Of a stretch of 64,000 nucleotides of DNA, positions 43,701 through 54,519 are shown in pieces (the first letter of the stretch is position 1; every line of letters begins with the position of its first letter). The stretch lies in assembly GCA_015179125.1 (NCBI GenBank), contig WHVA01000027.1, forward strand, positions 372,001 to 436,000, given 5' to 3'. The stretch comes from Gautieria morchelliformis (lineage: Eukaryota; Basidiomycota; Agaricomycetes; Gomphales; Gomphaceae). The translations under genes and the position numbers were made by a program. A model generated the notes under the pieces. That model did no database searches. It had not been told where the DNA came from and was given only the letters and a program-made list of their open reading frames with translations.

Positions 43701-46262
43701 ATATTTGATGGTGTACCTGCTGGCGAATGATGGGAGCAGCGACTAGCCATTCGGCGAAATGCAATGAAGGGCGAACAGAGGTGGCCTAGTGGAGGGAAGG
43801 TCGAGGTAGAGGGCGAAGCCGAGCGAATACCGAGGAGGAGTAGCGAAAGGGAAAATGGGGATACCAAGGTGTAGGACATACACTGGTCACGGAAATCCAA
43901 CTTATCAGAACACCATCAGAGGAGGGTCGAACAGCGGAGGTAGTAGACCCAGTGATGACTTGTCAAGTCGGTCCAAAACTGTTGGTCGTGCGTTTTAATG
44001 GCGTGGCGGTAGTAGCGGGCGCGAATCAGCGAATATAGGTTGCCGAACATGACCATAGCGATCGGAACAAACACGGAGATGGGGTGAGAAAGGTCAAGAC
44101 AGATCACCTGAGTCATGAGGAATAAATGCGTCATGACAACAAGCTGCCAATTTATCTCCCTGAGTGACTTTAACGTAGACTTCAGTTCCCCACGTGTGAA
44201 TGTCTTTGAGATTCGGCTTCTCATGGTGAATCATTTCGTAAGGCGTTTTATCCGGCAGAGCTCTTGTATGCGTCCTATTCCTAAGATAATTGGCATGCTG
44301 TATCGCATAGCCCCATAATGTCTTAGGAAGACCTGATTCGAATAGCATGGCACGAGTTCTCTCAGTGAGAGTTCGGTTCAGACGTTCGGCAACACCATTA
44401 GACTCTGGTGTGTCGTGTACCGTCAACTGATGCTTCGTGCCTTGTTTGGCTAGATGCTGTTCGAATTCAGAGCTCGTATACTCGCCCCCTCGGTCAGAAA
44501 CAAGTGCTTTGATGTGCACATTTCTCTGTCAAAGCATTAGAGCCTCGTAGAGTTTGTACTTTGAGAATGCTTCTGATTTGTTCGCCATGAGATAGATCAC
44601 CGATTCTCTTGAGTAGTCATTGATAAAGGAGACATAATATGACTTTTTATCGATCGTGAGGTGTCTTGCAGGTCCCCAGACATCAGAATAAATTCTGTCA
44701 CCGAATTTTGATGTACGGTCTCTGGGTTCTCGAGGAAGAGGTTTGCGTGCAATCTTGGCTTGAATGCATGCATCACAGACAATCTTATCGCCTGTGGAGC
44801 TCAGTTCAATGCCCAATATCATGCCACGGTTAAGTAAATGTTGTAGGGACTTCTGTGAGATGTGCCCCATTTTTTGATGAATTTCCATGGCAGACAAACA
44901 CATATGGGCTTGAGCACTTGGTGACTGGAGGTCTAGTCGATATAAGCCATTGACCTTCGGTGCTTGCATCAATACCTTTCCAGCAGTGTTAGATATTGTG
45001 CATTTCTGGCCACCGAGTCGAATATCATAGCCAGCATCATCGCACTGACCGATTGAGATGAGGGTAGCAGCAATTTTTGGTGCATAGTATGTGTCTTGCA
45101 ACATGACTTCTACTGTTTTATCTCCAACCTTATTGGATAATACGAGCAGTCCAGAGCCGAAGGAATCAAAAGTGCCTTTGTTGGCTGCTCGAATAGTCAT
45201 CGGCTGTGAGAATTGGCAGTAGTTCCTCAATAAATGTTTATGTTTATGAGGAGTCATATGCGATGTCGTTCCAGTGTCGAGTATAACTACAACTCCTGAG
45301 GATGTGCTCGAATTAAAATTAGAGCACTCGTCGAAATTGGTGAAGGCAAGATGCCCATCACCACTTTCCTCAGAAGAGGTCTCTTCTTTGGCAACATTCG
45401 CTTTTGCTTTACCCTTCTTCTTCTTTTTGCCTTTGGCTTTTGTCTTCTGACGTGGTCCTTGACCTTCTTTGCCACCTCCTTTAGCCCAGCAATTTTCGAT
45501 AGAGTGTCCAGGCTTTTTGCAGTTGGTGCATACATGCGCCTTCTGCCCCTTCTGGTCCTTCTTAGTAGATGAACCAATAAACACCTGCTCTTCTTGCGGG
45601 AGTGTTTTCTTCCTGTCATACTGAGCCTTTAGTACCCTAATAATATTATCAGGCATTAATGACATCCCGCATTCTTCAAGTGAAGTGGTGAGGGCATTCA
45701 TGACTGCCTCATAGGATGGTGGAAGTGACGCAAGGATAATGTCCATGAATTCTTCTTCAGAAACTCTGGCCCCCATCTCATTAAGACGAGCATATAGGTC
45801 TTGGGCCTTGTCCAAGTGGTCTCTCAAGTCTCCATCCTCAGGACATCTCATACTGCGGAGTTGTCTCTGCAGGCTGGTGAGGACCATCTTGGGCTTTTTG
45901 GTCATTTCATTGACCAGTGCATCCCAAGTCTCTTTTGCTGTCTTTTGCTTCTGTAGCATCAGAGCTAATGACTCTGACACTGAGACGATGATTTGGGTCT
46001 TGGCTTGTCCTTCTCTAGCAAGATATCTCTCCAGCTTCTCCTCAGCCTTATCCATCTGAGTTTCCTCAGCTTCTGTAAGAATATGGCCTGGGGGCATGAC
46101 TGGAGGATCAGGAGGTCGAGTGACTCTCCCTTCTACATGCTTGAGTAGATTTTTGGACTCGAAATAGCTGATGAGAGTGGCTCACCACAACGGCCAATTA
46201 CTTCCATCAGTAGCAAGCTTCTCAACACCCAAAAGCTTCTGTGAAGTGTCTCCGGGGCCCAT
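40731..46262 (-). pseudogene. copia-4 Gag-Pol, three TGA codons and an LTR-A insertion
   Basis: The frame can start at the ATG inside the primer site (46260-46262), reading MGPGDTSQKLLGVEKL, with no closer ATG before VMPPGHIL at 46097. TGA codons occur at 46182-46184, 44529-44531 and 42171-42173, all in the correct frame. Domains: gag helix region LRSMRCPEDGDLRDHLDK, knuckle CTNCKKPGHSIENCW, protease VVILDTGTTSHM, integrase HQKMGHIS, C-x-x-C-I-QAK, SDRGGEYTSSEF and ESNGVAERLNRTL. After LTR-A the frame resumes with ARWIGISAQSHGHY. RT follows with YLNATLPEPIYMKQ and catalytic TAVDDLTI, then RNase H YSDADWGSQ, STEAEFVAL and DNQSAI. Confidence 0.88.
42864..44138 (+). repeat. solo LTR-A inside copia-4
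   Basis: A 1275 bp unit, TGTCAAG...TGACA, inserted between VTQGDKL and ARWIG codons of copia-4 integrase. Flanks are ACGAG (42859-42863) and ACAAG (44139-44143), a 5 bp duplication with one later change. The ends and duplication show that LTR-A is an LTR. The solo state implies recombination between two LTRs. No coding frame of note inside. It defines the edges of the copies at 1-308 and 5360-5703. Confidence 0.85.
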
Positions 46263-46267
46263 AACCC
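46252..46267 (-). promoter_or_regulatory. copia-4 primer-binding site overlapping the gag start codon
   Basis: On the minus strand, GGGTTATGGGCCCCGG follows the LTR end. The ATG in the middle (46262-46260) is in frame with gag. Confidence 0.7.
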
Positions 46268-46283
46268 TGTAGAGGACAGGAAT

Positions 46284-47136
46284 TCACTGGGCATTGTCCT
46301 TTTTCAAGTCGGACCGCGCAGCCCGTTTTGCAAACAAGGTGATCTGACATGAAGCAAAGGGCAAGGGGAACTACTTCCGGGACTGGGACACCTTCGAGAA
46401 AACATTTTCCGACCAGTTCTGCCCAAAAAACGAGCAGCTCACAGCCCTTACAAAGCTCGAGGGGACGAGCTGGTACCAGGCCAAAGATCCGGTCGATGAC
46501 TACATCGATCGCTTCCAGGAGCTCATCGACCTTGCGGAATATGACGACGACAAGACGATCGTCATCAAATTCCGACGAGGACTTGATCCGACGCTCCAGA
46601 ACCAAGTTGCGCTGCTTGGGGATGGAGCTCCGGATTTTGATGACCCGGAAGGGTGGTACCAAGCCGCGCAGAAGGTTTCTCGGAACAGGGACGCAAATGA
46701 GGCCTTCGTAGAGACGAGTCGGAACACGACACGCAGTTCCGCTCGTCCTACTCCACCTGTGCCAAAACCCGGAAGCGCATTCATTCCCACACGGAAATTA
46801 TTTCCGATGCTTGCTCCGCCTGCTCCTATTAGGAACCATAGCCCTCCTCCCTCGAAGAGTGGCCCTGCCCCGATGGATGTTGACCGCATGCGCGGAAAAG
46901 GCCACGGAACTATCACCTGCTTCCGCTGCCGACAACCAGGCCACTATGCTCGCGAGTGCCCCCAAGCCTTTGATATCCGGCTTATGACCACAGAGGAGAA
47001 ACTCGAGATCCTTCCAGAGTTCCTCGCACTTGCAGACATAAACGGAGTGCCCACTGCGGAAGAACTTTCCGAAAATGCGGAACATGGTCTACCGGAAGCG
47101 GAAGATGCGTCGGATTTTGTGACACGCAGCGGGTGA
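46284..47136 (+). pseudogene. gypsy-2 Gag, 5' truncated, one TGA
   Basis: Capsid part HWALSFFKSDRAARF, TGA at 46345-46347, then HEAKGKGNYFRDW, RFQELIDLAEYDDDK (the Glu codon is intact here) and zinc knuckle CFRCRQPGHYARECP near 46920. The stop is at 47134-47136. The pol frame overlaps it by a few bases (ATG at 47133). Confidence 0.85.
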
Positions 47137-50100
47137 GATGTGTGCCCCTGCTGCCTGTACATAACCGGTTTGCCTGTCTTGAAGTAGAGAATGAAAAGCC
47201 CCCACTCCCCTCACTTCGTACAGACCCACCGGATAAAGTCACACAAAAACCAAATCTGACACCCCGTCCATCCCGCATCCGCCCTTGGGAGAGACGCCTT
47301 CCGAAGCGCTATGTTGTTGCTGCCACCCCTGGCCCCAAGTCACTAGTCATTAAGGTAGAGATCCAGACGACCGATATGGCGGAAGTCAAATCCGGACCCG
47401 CCCTTGTCGATTGCGGGGCCACTGGTCAGTTTATGGACCGGGACTATGTGGAACGGAATCGACTGACCACGCGGAAGTTGCAACGTGCAATCCCGGTGTT
47501 CAATGTGGATGGAAGCCCCAATGAGGCAGGGTCCATCACGGAGATAGTGGACACAATTCTCCGCTACGATGGACACTCGGAACGCACTTCCTTCGCTGTC
47601 ACCAGCCTGGGGAAGCAAGACATCATCCTCGGGTTTACCTGGCTTCAAGAGCACAACCCGGAGATCAATTGGCAGACTCGGAAGGTACTGATGAGTCGGT
47701 GTCCAGCCAAGTGTCACATGTGCCGGTCGGAAGTGTGGAAGGAGCGCCAGGAGCAGCGGAAGACCGAACGGCTCATACAGACATGTCCTTCTGGCCCCAT
47801 CCACTGCTTGCAGAAGAAGACTCGGAAGTGGAATTTGACCCGGATCCCACTTCCAATTCCGATTCCGATTCCGACTCCGACGTCATCCGACTCAGCCCGG
47901 AAGACACCCTGGCGGAAGGGGAGCGTTTGCTGTACGTAAACCTTCCGCCGGAAGCGGAACACATCCGTGCCACCGGAAATATTTTGCAACGCCTTGCTGA
48001 AGCCTCCAAGAGGCATGATAGAGTGGAGGCGGAAATTCCGGAGTACCTGCGGGAGTTTGAGGACGTCTTTTCCAAGGAGTCATTTGATGCCCTGCCTCCA
48101 CGGAAGCTGTGGGACCATGCCATCGAGTTGGAGCCCGCGGGGCGGAAGGAGGTGCGGGTGCGCGGGTCCTCGTCGTTGAGCTCGTCTGGGTAGTAGGCGA
48201 TGTCGAGACTTGTGCAGGATTACCGTTCCTTGAATGCGATCACGATCAAGAACCGGTACCCCATTCCACTCATTTCCGAACTGATCACACAACTCCGCGG
48301 GGCGAGGTACTTCACTAAGGTGGATGTCCGCTGGGGCTTCAATAATGTCTGGATCCGGGAGGGAGATGAGTGGAAGGCCGCATTCCGCACCAACCGAGGA
48401 CTCTTTGAGCCACAGGTCATGTTCTTCGGCCTCACCAACAGTCCTGCCACATTCCAGACGATGATGAACGACATTTTCCGTGACATGATAGCAGAAGGGG
48501 TTGTCTGTGTCTACCTCGATGACATCCTCATCTTCACAAAAACAATGTCCGAACATCGGGAAGTCATGCGGAGAGTGCTGGAACAGCTCCGGGAGTACAA
48601 CCTGTGTCTCAAGCCGGAAAAGTGCGAATTTTAGTGGATGCAGATAGAGTATCTTGGAGTGATTGTGTCGGAAGGAAAGGTGGAAATGGACCCAGTCAAA
48701 GTTTCCGGTGTGTCGGATTGGCCCGTGCCACGGAACAAAAAGGAGGTCCAGTCCTTCATTGGGTTTGTCAATTTCTACCGGCGGTTCGTCAAGGACTTCT
48801 CCTGCCACGCCCGTTCCCTCTTCAACCTCACCAAGAAGGAGGTTGGATGGCGGTGGGGAGAGCCGGAACAGGCCTCCTTTGACAAACTCAAGGAGCTGAT
48901 CACTTCTGCCCCGGTCCTGATCTTTCCCGACGACTCTCGCCCTTATCGAGTCGAGGCGGATTCTTCCGACACAGCTACTGGAGTGGTCTTGTCACAACAG
49001 TCATCGGAAGATGGTGATGGGTGGCATCCGATTGCCTTCTTCTCTAAAAGCCTTAGTCCGGTTGAGCGGAACTATGAGATCCATGACAAGGAGATGCTTG
49101 CAATCATCCGAGCGCTGGAGGAGTGGCGACACTTCCTCGAGGGTGCTCTATGCCCCTTTGAGATCTGGACAGACCACAAGAACCTCGAGTATTTCCGCAC
49201 GTCTAAGAAGCTGAACCGACGACAAGCACGGTGGTCCCTACACCTGTCCCGGTTTGACTTCATGCTCCACCACCGCCCCGGCCGCACCATGGGCAAGCCC
49301 GATGCCCTATCCCGCCGCGCGGATCACGGAAGCGGAAGTGGAGACAACGCGGATATGACACTGCTCCGCCCAAGTCTCTTTGCAATCCGTGCCCTAGAAG
49401 GAGTAACTGCAGTTGGGGCGGAAGCGGAAATGCTCCGGGATATCCGGAGGCAGTACCGGAATGGAGAGAAGGAGGAGTCGGTGGTGAAGGCAGTGGAGGA
49501 ACTCCGGAAAGGGCACTCACGGTCTGTACGGGCAGCGGAATGGTCGGAACGTGATGGACTGCTCCACTTCAGAGGCAAGGTCTATGTTCCGGGTGGGGCG
49601 GACCTCCGCCGTCGCATCGTGTCCCAGCACCATGACACACGGGTCGCTGGGCATGCTGGCAGGTGGAAGACGCTGGAGTTAGTGGCTCGGAATTACTGGT
49701 GGCCTCAGATGTCCCGCTACATCGGACAGTACGTGAAGACATGTGACCTTTGTCTCCGAACCAAAGCACAACGACGTCCGCCCGTCGGAGAACTTGTTCC
49801 GCTCCCGATTCCCGAATCCCGCTGGGACACCATCAGTGTCGACTTCATCGTTGAACTCCCAGAGTCTCATGGCTACGACGCGATCATGAACGTCGTGGAT
49901 TCGGTGAGCAAGGTGTCCCACTTCATTCCGACGCACACGACGATCACAGCCCTCGGAGCGGCCCGCCTGTTCCTTGCACATGTCTGGAAGTTGCATGGGC
50001 TCCCGAAGCAAGTTGTTTCCGACCGAGGTCCGCAGTTTGTCGCGGAACTGACTCGGGAGCTCTACCGCCTGCTCGGCATAAAGCTGGCTACCACCACAGC

Positions 50101-51181
50101 GTACCATCCGCAGGGTGACGGACAGACGGAACGGGTCAATCAGGAGTTAGAGCAATATCTCCGCCTCTTTGTCAATGAGAGGCAGGATGACTGGGATGAG
50201 TTACTTCCGCTGGCGGAATTCCAATACAACAACCATGTCCATTCCGCCACACAACAGACTCCCTTCATGCTTGACTCCGGACGACACCCGCGGATGGGCT
50301 TCGAACCACGCCAGGCTGAGTCCCGACTCGAGATGGTCAATGAGTTCCGAGACCGCATGGACTCCACCCTTTCGGAAGCCAAGTCGGCCCTTGCGAAGGC
50401 CAAGGATGACATGGCAAGGTACTACAACCAACGCCGGGTTCCTGCCCCAGAGTACCAAGTTGGAGACAAGGTGTACCTAGATGCAAGTGACATCCGCACC
50501 ACACGCCCTTCGCAGAAGCTTGCCCACCGCTACCTTGGGCCCTTCACAGTGACGCGGAGGGTTGGACGGAATGCATACCGCCTCCGACTTCCGATGTCCA
50601 TGTCCCGCCTCCACCCCGTCTTCAACGTGGTGAAGTTACTCCCTATGCTTGAGGACCCAATTCCACATCGGAAGGCTCATCCGCCACCTCCGCCAGAAAT
50701 TGTAGATGGGGAAGAGCACTACGTGGTGGAACGGATCCTGGACAGCCGGTTTGTGCGAGGACGACTCCAATTCCTCGTGAAATGGGAAGGGTATGGGTAC
50801 GAGGAGAATTCTTGGGTCCCGGAGCAAGATGTTTCCGCTCCTGACAAACTCCGGGAGTTCTATAGGACACATCCAGGTGCCCCTCGCCGAATCCGCTCGC
50901 TGGCATTTCAATCCCTTGTGTCCCGTGCTTCGAGGACGCAGCACGCTAGAGGGGGGGTGATGTCAGGGGACACCCTGTTTTCCATTTCCAGTTCCGACAC
51001 CACACCCAGTTCCGACTCCATTTCCGACTCCGCTTCCGGTTCCGATTCCATCTCCGCATCCGCTTTCGGGAACGATTCCGCTTCTGGGAGAACTTCCACC
51101 AGTTCCGTTCGCCTTGCCAGTTCCACTCCAATTTCCGACTTCCGCCCCGGAACAGTGTCGGAAATCAAGCGACTCGCATAA
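47133..51181 (+). pseudogene. gypsy-2 Pol with integrase and chromodomain
   Basis: Protease PALVDCGATGQFMDRDYV is in 47133-47939. A frame change near 47785 leads to an acidic linker (47669-48193). Two stops at 48191-48196 precede RT with VYLDDILIF (48200-48634). After a TAG at 48632 the 847-codon frame (48638-51181) is open. It carries RNase H ADSSDTATGVVL, HNxLEYF-type motif DHKNLEYF and integrase zinc H-x-H...CDLC near residues 331-374. The catalytic core is DFIVEL, SDRGPQF and TERVNQELEQ (D, D, E near 400, 460 and 496). A chromodomain follows at ~693-743 (VVERILDSRF, FLVKWEGYGYEENSW). The frame continues across the polypurine tract into the LTR. Confidence 0.9.
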
Positions 51182-51377
51182 TAGGTGGCATCAAGGGTCG
51201 ATCAAGGGTCAGGGGGATGCAGGGTTGATGGCGGGTGCCAAGTGTTGTCCCTGGCTGCGCAGCGTAGTATAATACGGGCTCGCTGACATTGGGGGTCCTT
51301 AGACTTTTCTCTTTGGATTTCCCCTTGTCAGTTGTGTGGTAGTGTGATCTCCACGACTAGCCAGGGTTGCCCTTACA
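50961..51377 (+). repeat. gypsy-2 3' LTR
   Basis: 417 bp, preceded by GAGGGGGGGTGA and ending CCTTACA. It lacks ~62 bp that both other LTR copies have between two 'ggatttccccttgtca' repeats, a deletion by slippage. The polymerase frame reads through its first 220 bp. Confidence 0.9.
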
Positions 51378-54207
51378 GATCCATCATCAAAACCGTCGGG
51401 CTGACGCATGTAGATCTCCTCATCTATAGTTGAATTGAGGTAGGCGCCTTTGACATCCATCATTTCGATTTCCCAATCGAGTGTGTTTGCGATCGCTAAT
51501 AGAACACGTAGTGAATCGAATTTGACCACGGGTGAGGTTATCTCGTAGTAATCCATCCCTGGCCTCTGTGTGAATCCTTGAGCCACAACCCTTGCTTTAG
51601 CCTTATCGAATTGCCCATCCGGTTGCGTTTTGACGGCGTATACCCATCGGCAACCGATAGCTACTCGTCCGGGTGGTAGTTCTGTTAATTCCCATGTTCC
51701 TAACGTTTTGTGTTGATCCATCTCAATTTCCATCGCTTTCTCCCAGATCGGCGCATCATCACGTGATACCGCCGCTCTGTAATTCTCAGGTTCAGTGATG
51801 ATTTCTCTCGTTATGTAAACCTGCTCGGTGCGTCCTGAATCATTCAGTTTCCGATAATCTGGTCTTTGAGTGATACGCGCGCTCCATCGAATTTGTGGGG
51901 CTGGCGCTTGTTCAGGTGGATCAGGAACAGGCGCCATCTGGGGTGATGATGTCTGCGGGGTAGATGGGATCGGGTCCGGCACATGCTCACGTGGTGAGTG
52001 CTCCCCCTCGAGCGGTGCTGTGTCGTCATTGTCGTTATCTGGGATAGGGTAGAGTCTGTTGTCGTTTTCGTCGAATGTAATATTTCTCGAAATTTGAACA
52101 TGCTTTGAGGCTTTATTGTAATACCTCCAGGCTTTTGCATGTTCTGCTACTCTGACGAAGATGTGTTCTTCTGCCTTTGGATCAAGTTTAGTTCGACGTT
52201 GATCCGGCACCATAACCCAGCAATTTGTCCCGAATTCCTCTAGACGTGCTATGTTCGGCTTCTTGCCGAATAGTGCTTGGAACGGCGTTGCGTCATCTCC
52301 AAGCGCTCGCGTGGGTGATCGGTTTTTGATATAGCACGCGTAAGCCACGGCCTCGGGCCAGAGTATTTTTGGCAGGTTCTTGGCAAATATCATTGCCCGT
52401 GCGTGCTTGAGTAAGGTCCTGTGAGTCTTTCGGCGATTCCATTCTGGGCTGGGGAGTATGGAGCTGTGGTCTCCATGATAATGCCATATTTTGCACAAAA
52501 TTCCTTGAAATTTTTATTGACATATTCCCCTCCATTATCTGAGCGAAACCTCTTCAGTTTCTGACCTGTTTGGGTCTCGAGGAATGCCTTGTATGTCTCG
52601 AAGTGTTTGAGCACTTCATCTTTGGCGCTTCCGAAATAAATGACTGTGTACCTAGATTTGATGTCTGTGAAAGAATAGAAGTATTTTTCACGTGATGGTC
52701 CCTCGGTCTGGGCAGGCCCCCATACATCAGATACTGTTAGGTCACCGACCTGTTCTACAGTGTCCTCGGCTCTTTTGGGGAATGGCTCCACATGCCGTTT
52801 GCCTTGTATGCACGCTTTGCACTGGCTCGGCTCGTCTGACTCGTCGATCTCAAGTCCGGTAACTAGATCGTTAGACTTCAACAATTTTATGGAGTTTATA
52901 TTGACGTGCCCTAGTATCCTGTGCCATTTGTCCCATGACCGTCCCTTTGCCGCTGCGGCAAAGTCTCATGCCTCGACTGATCGAGTGACCCGTGCCTTCA
53001 TACAGAACAGCTGCCCGCGCTTCTGTCCCTGTGCGAAGATAACTCCGGCGCGTGATTTGAATTCAACGCCGGTGCCTGAAAATGTGGCCGTGTTGCCCTT
53101 ATCAGTTAAACACCCTATGCTGATAAGGTTGTTCGGCGCATCCGGTGCATGCTTGACGTCACGTAGTTCGATCGTGTTCGTCTTGGCGCCGATCTTGAAT
53201 TCCATGTATATCGTGCCTCGGCCTTGTGTATGTAGTACCGCATCAGGTGAAATTCCTTCAATTTCTGATGGTTCCTCCGCATAGCTAGCAAAATCGTTTC
53301 GGCTTCGAGCTATATGTGTTGTTGCCGCTGAATCGGCTAGCCAGTCGGATGCAGATATAGCACTGTATGCTATCTCCTTAGATACAAATGCAAAGTCCTT
53401 TTCTTCTGCTTGTTTGACTGTTTCTTTGTTCCCTGATTTGAACCATTTCGGTGCTTGGCCCTCCTTGCCGCCACCTTTCGCCCAACAGTCCTTCACGTAA
53501 TGACCCTTCTTGCCGCAATTTCGGCACTTTCCCTTTGTTGCTCCTGAGTCATCTTTCTTGGGCCTGTGACGTTGTTGCGCCTTAAGCGCTGTCTGCCATG
53601 CCGATCCAGCTTTCCGTGCTCGATCCTCATCGAGGACTCGAGCTATTAATATATCAGCTGTCGTCCCGGCTCCACTGGCGTTTACTGCCGTAATAAACGC
53701 CGACCAAGAATCTGGTAATGACGTCAGCAACATGTTCGAGAACTCGGTGTCACTGATGTAATGTCCCCACGCATTCAGTTCCTGTTGAATGCCGCGGAGC
53801 TTGCTTACGTGCTCCTCCATGTTCACGCCGTCCTCGGCAAGCGTCCGGAAGAAATCTCTTCGGAGATTTACAATCCCCACTGCTCCCTTTGATTCGAATA
53901 TTGCTTGTAGACTAGTCCATACAGCAAACGCAGACATCGTCTGATTGATGTAAACTAGTTGTTCATCGGCAACTCTGAGGCAAATCTCTTTTCTAGCTTT
54001 CTTGTCCTTCCTTCTCCAATCGTCGATCTCCTGCTGCTCGGTCGCAGTGACGTTGTCAGCATCTGCCGGTCTCGGTTCCGTCTCCCTGCCGATAGCCACG
54101 TCCCACAGATCTAAGTCATCGAGTATCCACTCGAGCCGTCGGCGCCACGCCGTGTAATTATCCCCGTTCAAGGGGTCGATCTTGTACGTGTTGTTGCTAC
54201 TCGACAT
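51378..54207 (-). pseudogene. copia-5 Gag-Pol, truncated, stop and frameshift
   Basis: Starts MSSSNNTYKIDPLNG at 54207. 413 codons are open through CRNCGKKGHYVKDC and WLADSAATTHIA to a TGA at 52966 (ARD in copia-1). Integrase continues at 52884-52390 (FRSDNGGEY). A 1 bp deletion near 52415 in ERLNRTL shifts the frame. The last frame (52498-51378) covers integrase end and RT up to YMRQPDGFDDGS. Confidence 0.88.
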
Positions 54208-54283
54208 CGTCGATCGGTTATTGAGTCGTTGGAGTATAGAGCGTAGTTGGAGTAAGCTAGATGTGTAATAGTTTAGTTATGGC

Positions 54284-54297
54284 CGGGGCCCATAACC
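54284..54297 (-). promoter_or_regulatory. copia-5 primer-binding site
   Basis: GGTTATGGGCCCCG on the minus strand, adjacent to the 5' LTR. Confidence 0.75.
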
Positions 54298-54519
54298 TGT
54301 GGAACGAAGGAGATATAATAATCTGATATACTACGATCTCAAGTGGATCGTTCTGCCTTATATACAAAATATGATGTCCATTGTATTACCAATCTCTTCG
54401 AGCTGCTGTGCCGATGCGGTGCCGGTGCATCAGCAACCCGGGGTCGAGAGCGATCTCGAACCTCCGGCTAAGTGCGTGCCGGCTCTGCCTTGGCGGTGTC
54501 ATCGTCCCGATTACTAACA
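54298..54519 (-). repeat. copia-5 5' LTR
   Basis: 222 bp, more diverged from the copia-2 LTRs (for example TCTGATATACTACGATC) than those are from each other, so this copy is older. Confidence 0.9.

Larger units (their letters stand above)
40179..46283 (-). mobile_element. copia-4: Ty1/copia element on the minus strand, with nested solo LTR-A
   Basis: The 3' LTR (40179-40717, TGTTGGG...CTCTACA on the minus strand) is preceded by the polypurine tract TTGAGGGGGCG. The Gag-Pol frame runs 46262 to 40731. The 5' LTR survives only as ~16 bp at 46268-46283, next to the primer site. Gypsy-2 gag begins there. Three TGA codons and the LTR-A insertion (42864-44138) inactivate it. A third copia family, distinct from copia-1/2/5 and copia-3. 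Confidence 0.9.
46284..51377 (+). mobile_element. gypsy-2: chromodomain Ty3/gypsy element, 5' end missing
   Basis: Begins within gag at ATTCACTGGGC, matching gypsy-1 from ~37078, and continues through protease, RT, RNase H, integrase and chromodomain to a 3' LTR (50961-51377). In the shared 430 bp around RT only about two differences from gypsy-1 were seen. Both carry the same stops. The left junction is to the copia-4 LTR stub and the right to copia-5. Confidence 0.9.
51378..54519 (-). mobile_element. copia-5: truncated element of the copia-1 family
   Basis: The 5' LTR (54298-54519) and Gag-Pol run down to RT at 51378, where gypsy-2 begins (codon context FDDGS, which is followed by GRVLRIY in copia-1). 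The remaining RT, RNase H and 3' LTR are absent. GAAGC at 54520-54524 is the expected position of its target duplication, but its partner is lost. Confidence 0.9.

Noticed and set aside
43384..43900. Short frames inside the solo LTR-A
   Set aside because: Not conserved in the two other LTR-A pieces, and no motifs. LTRs of this length often contain chance frames.
50961..51070. TTCCGA-rich LTR segment as a CRISPR-like or minisatellite array
   Set aside because: Units are 6 bp, irregular and without spacers. It is LTR sequence present in all three gypsy LTRs.
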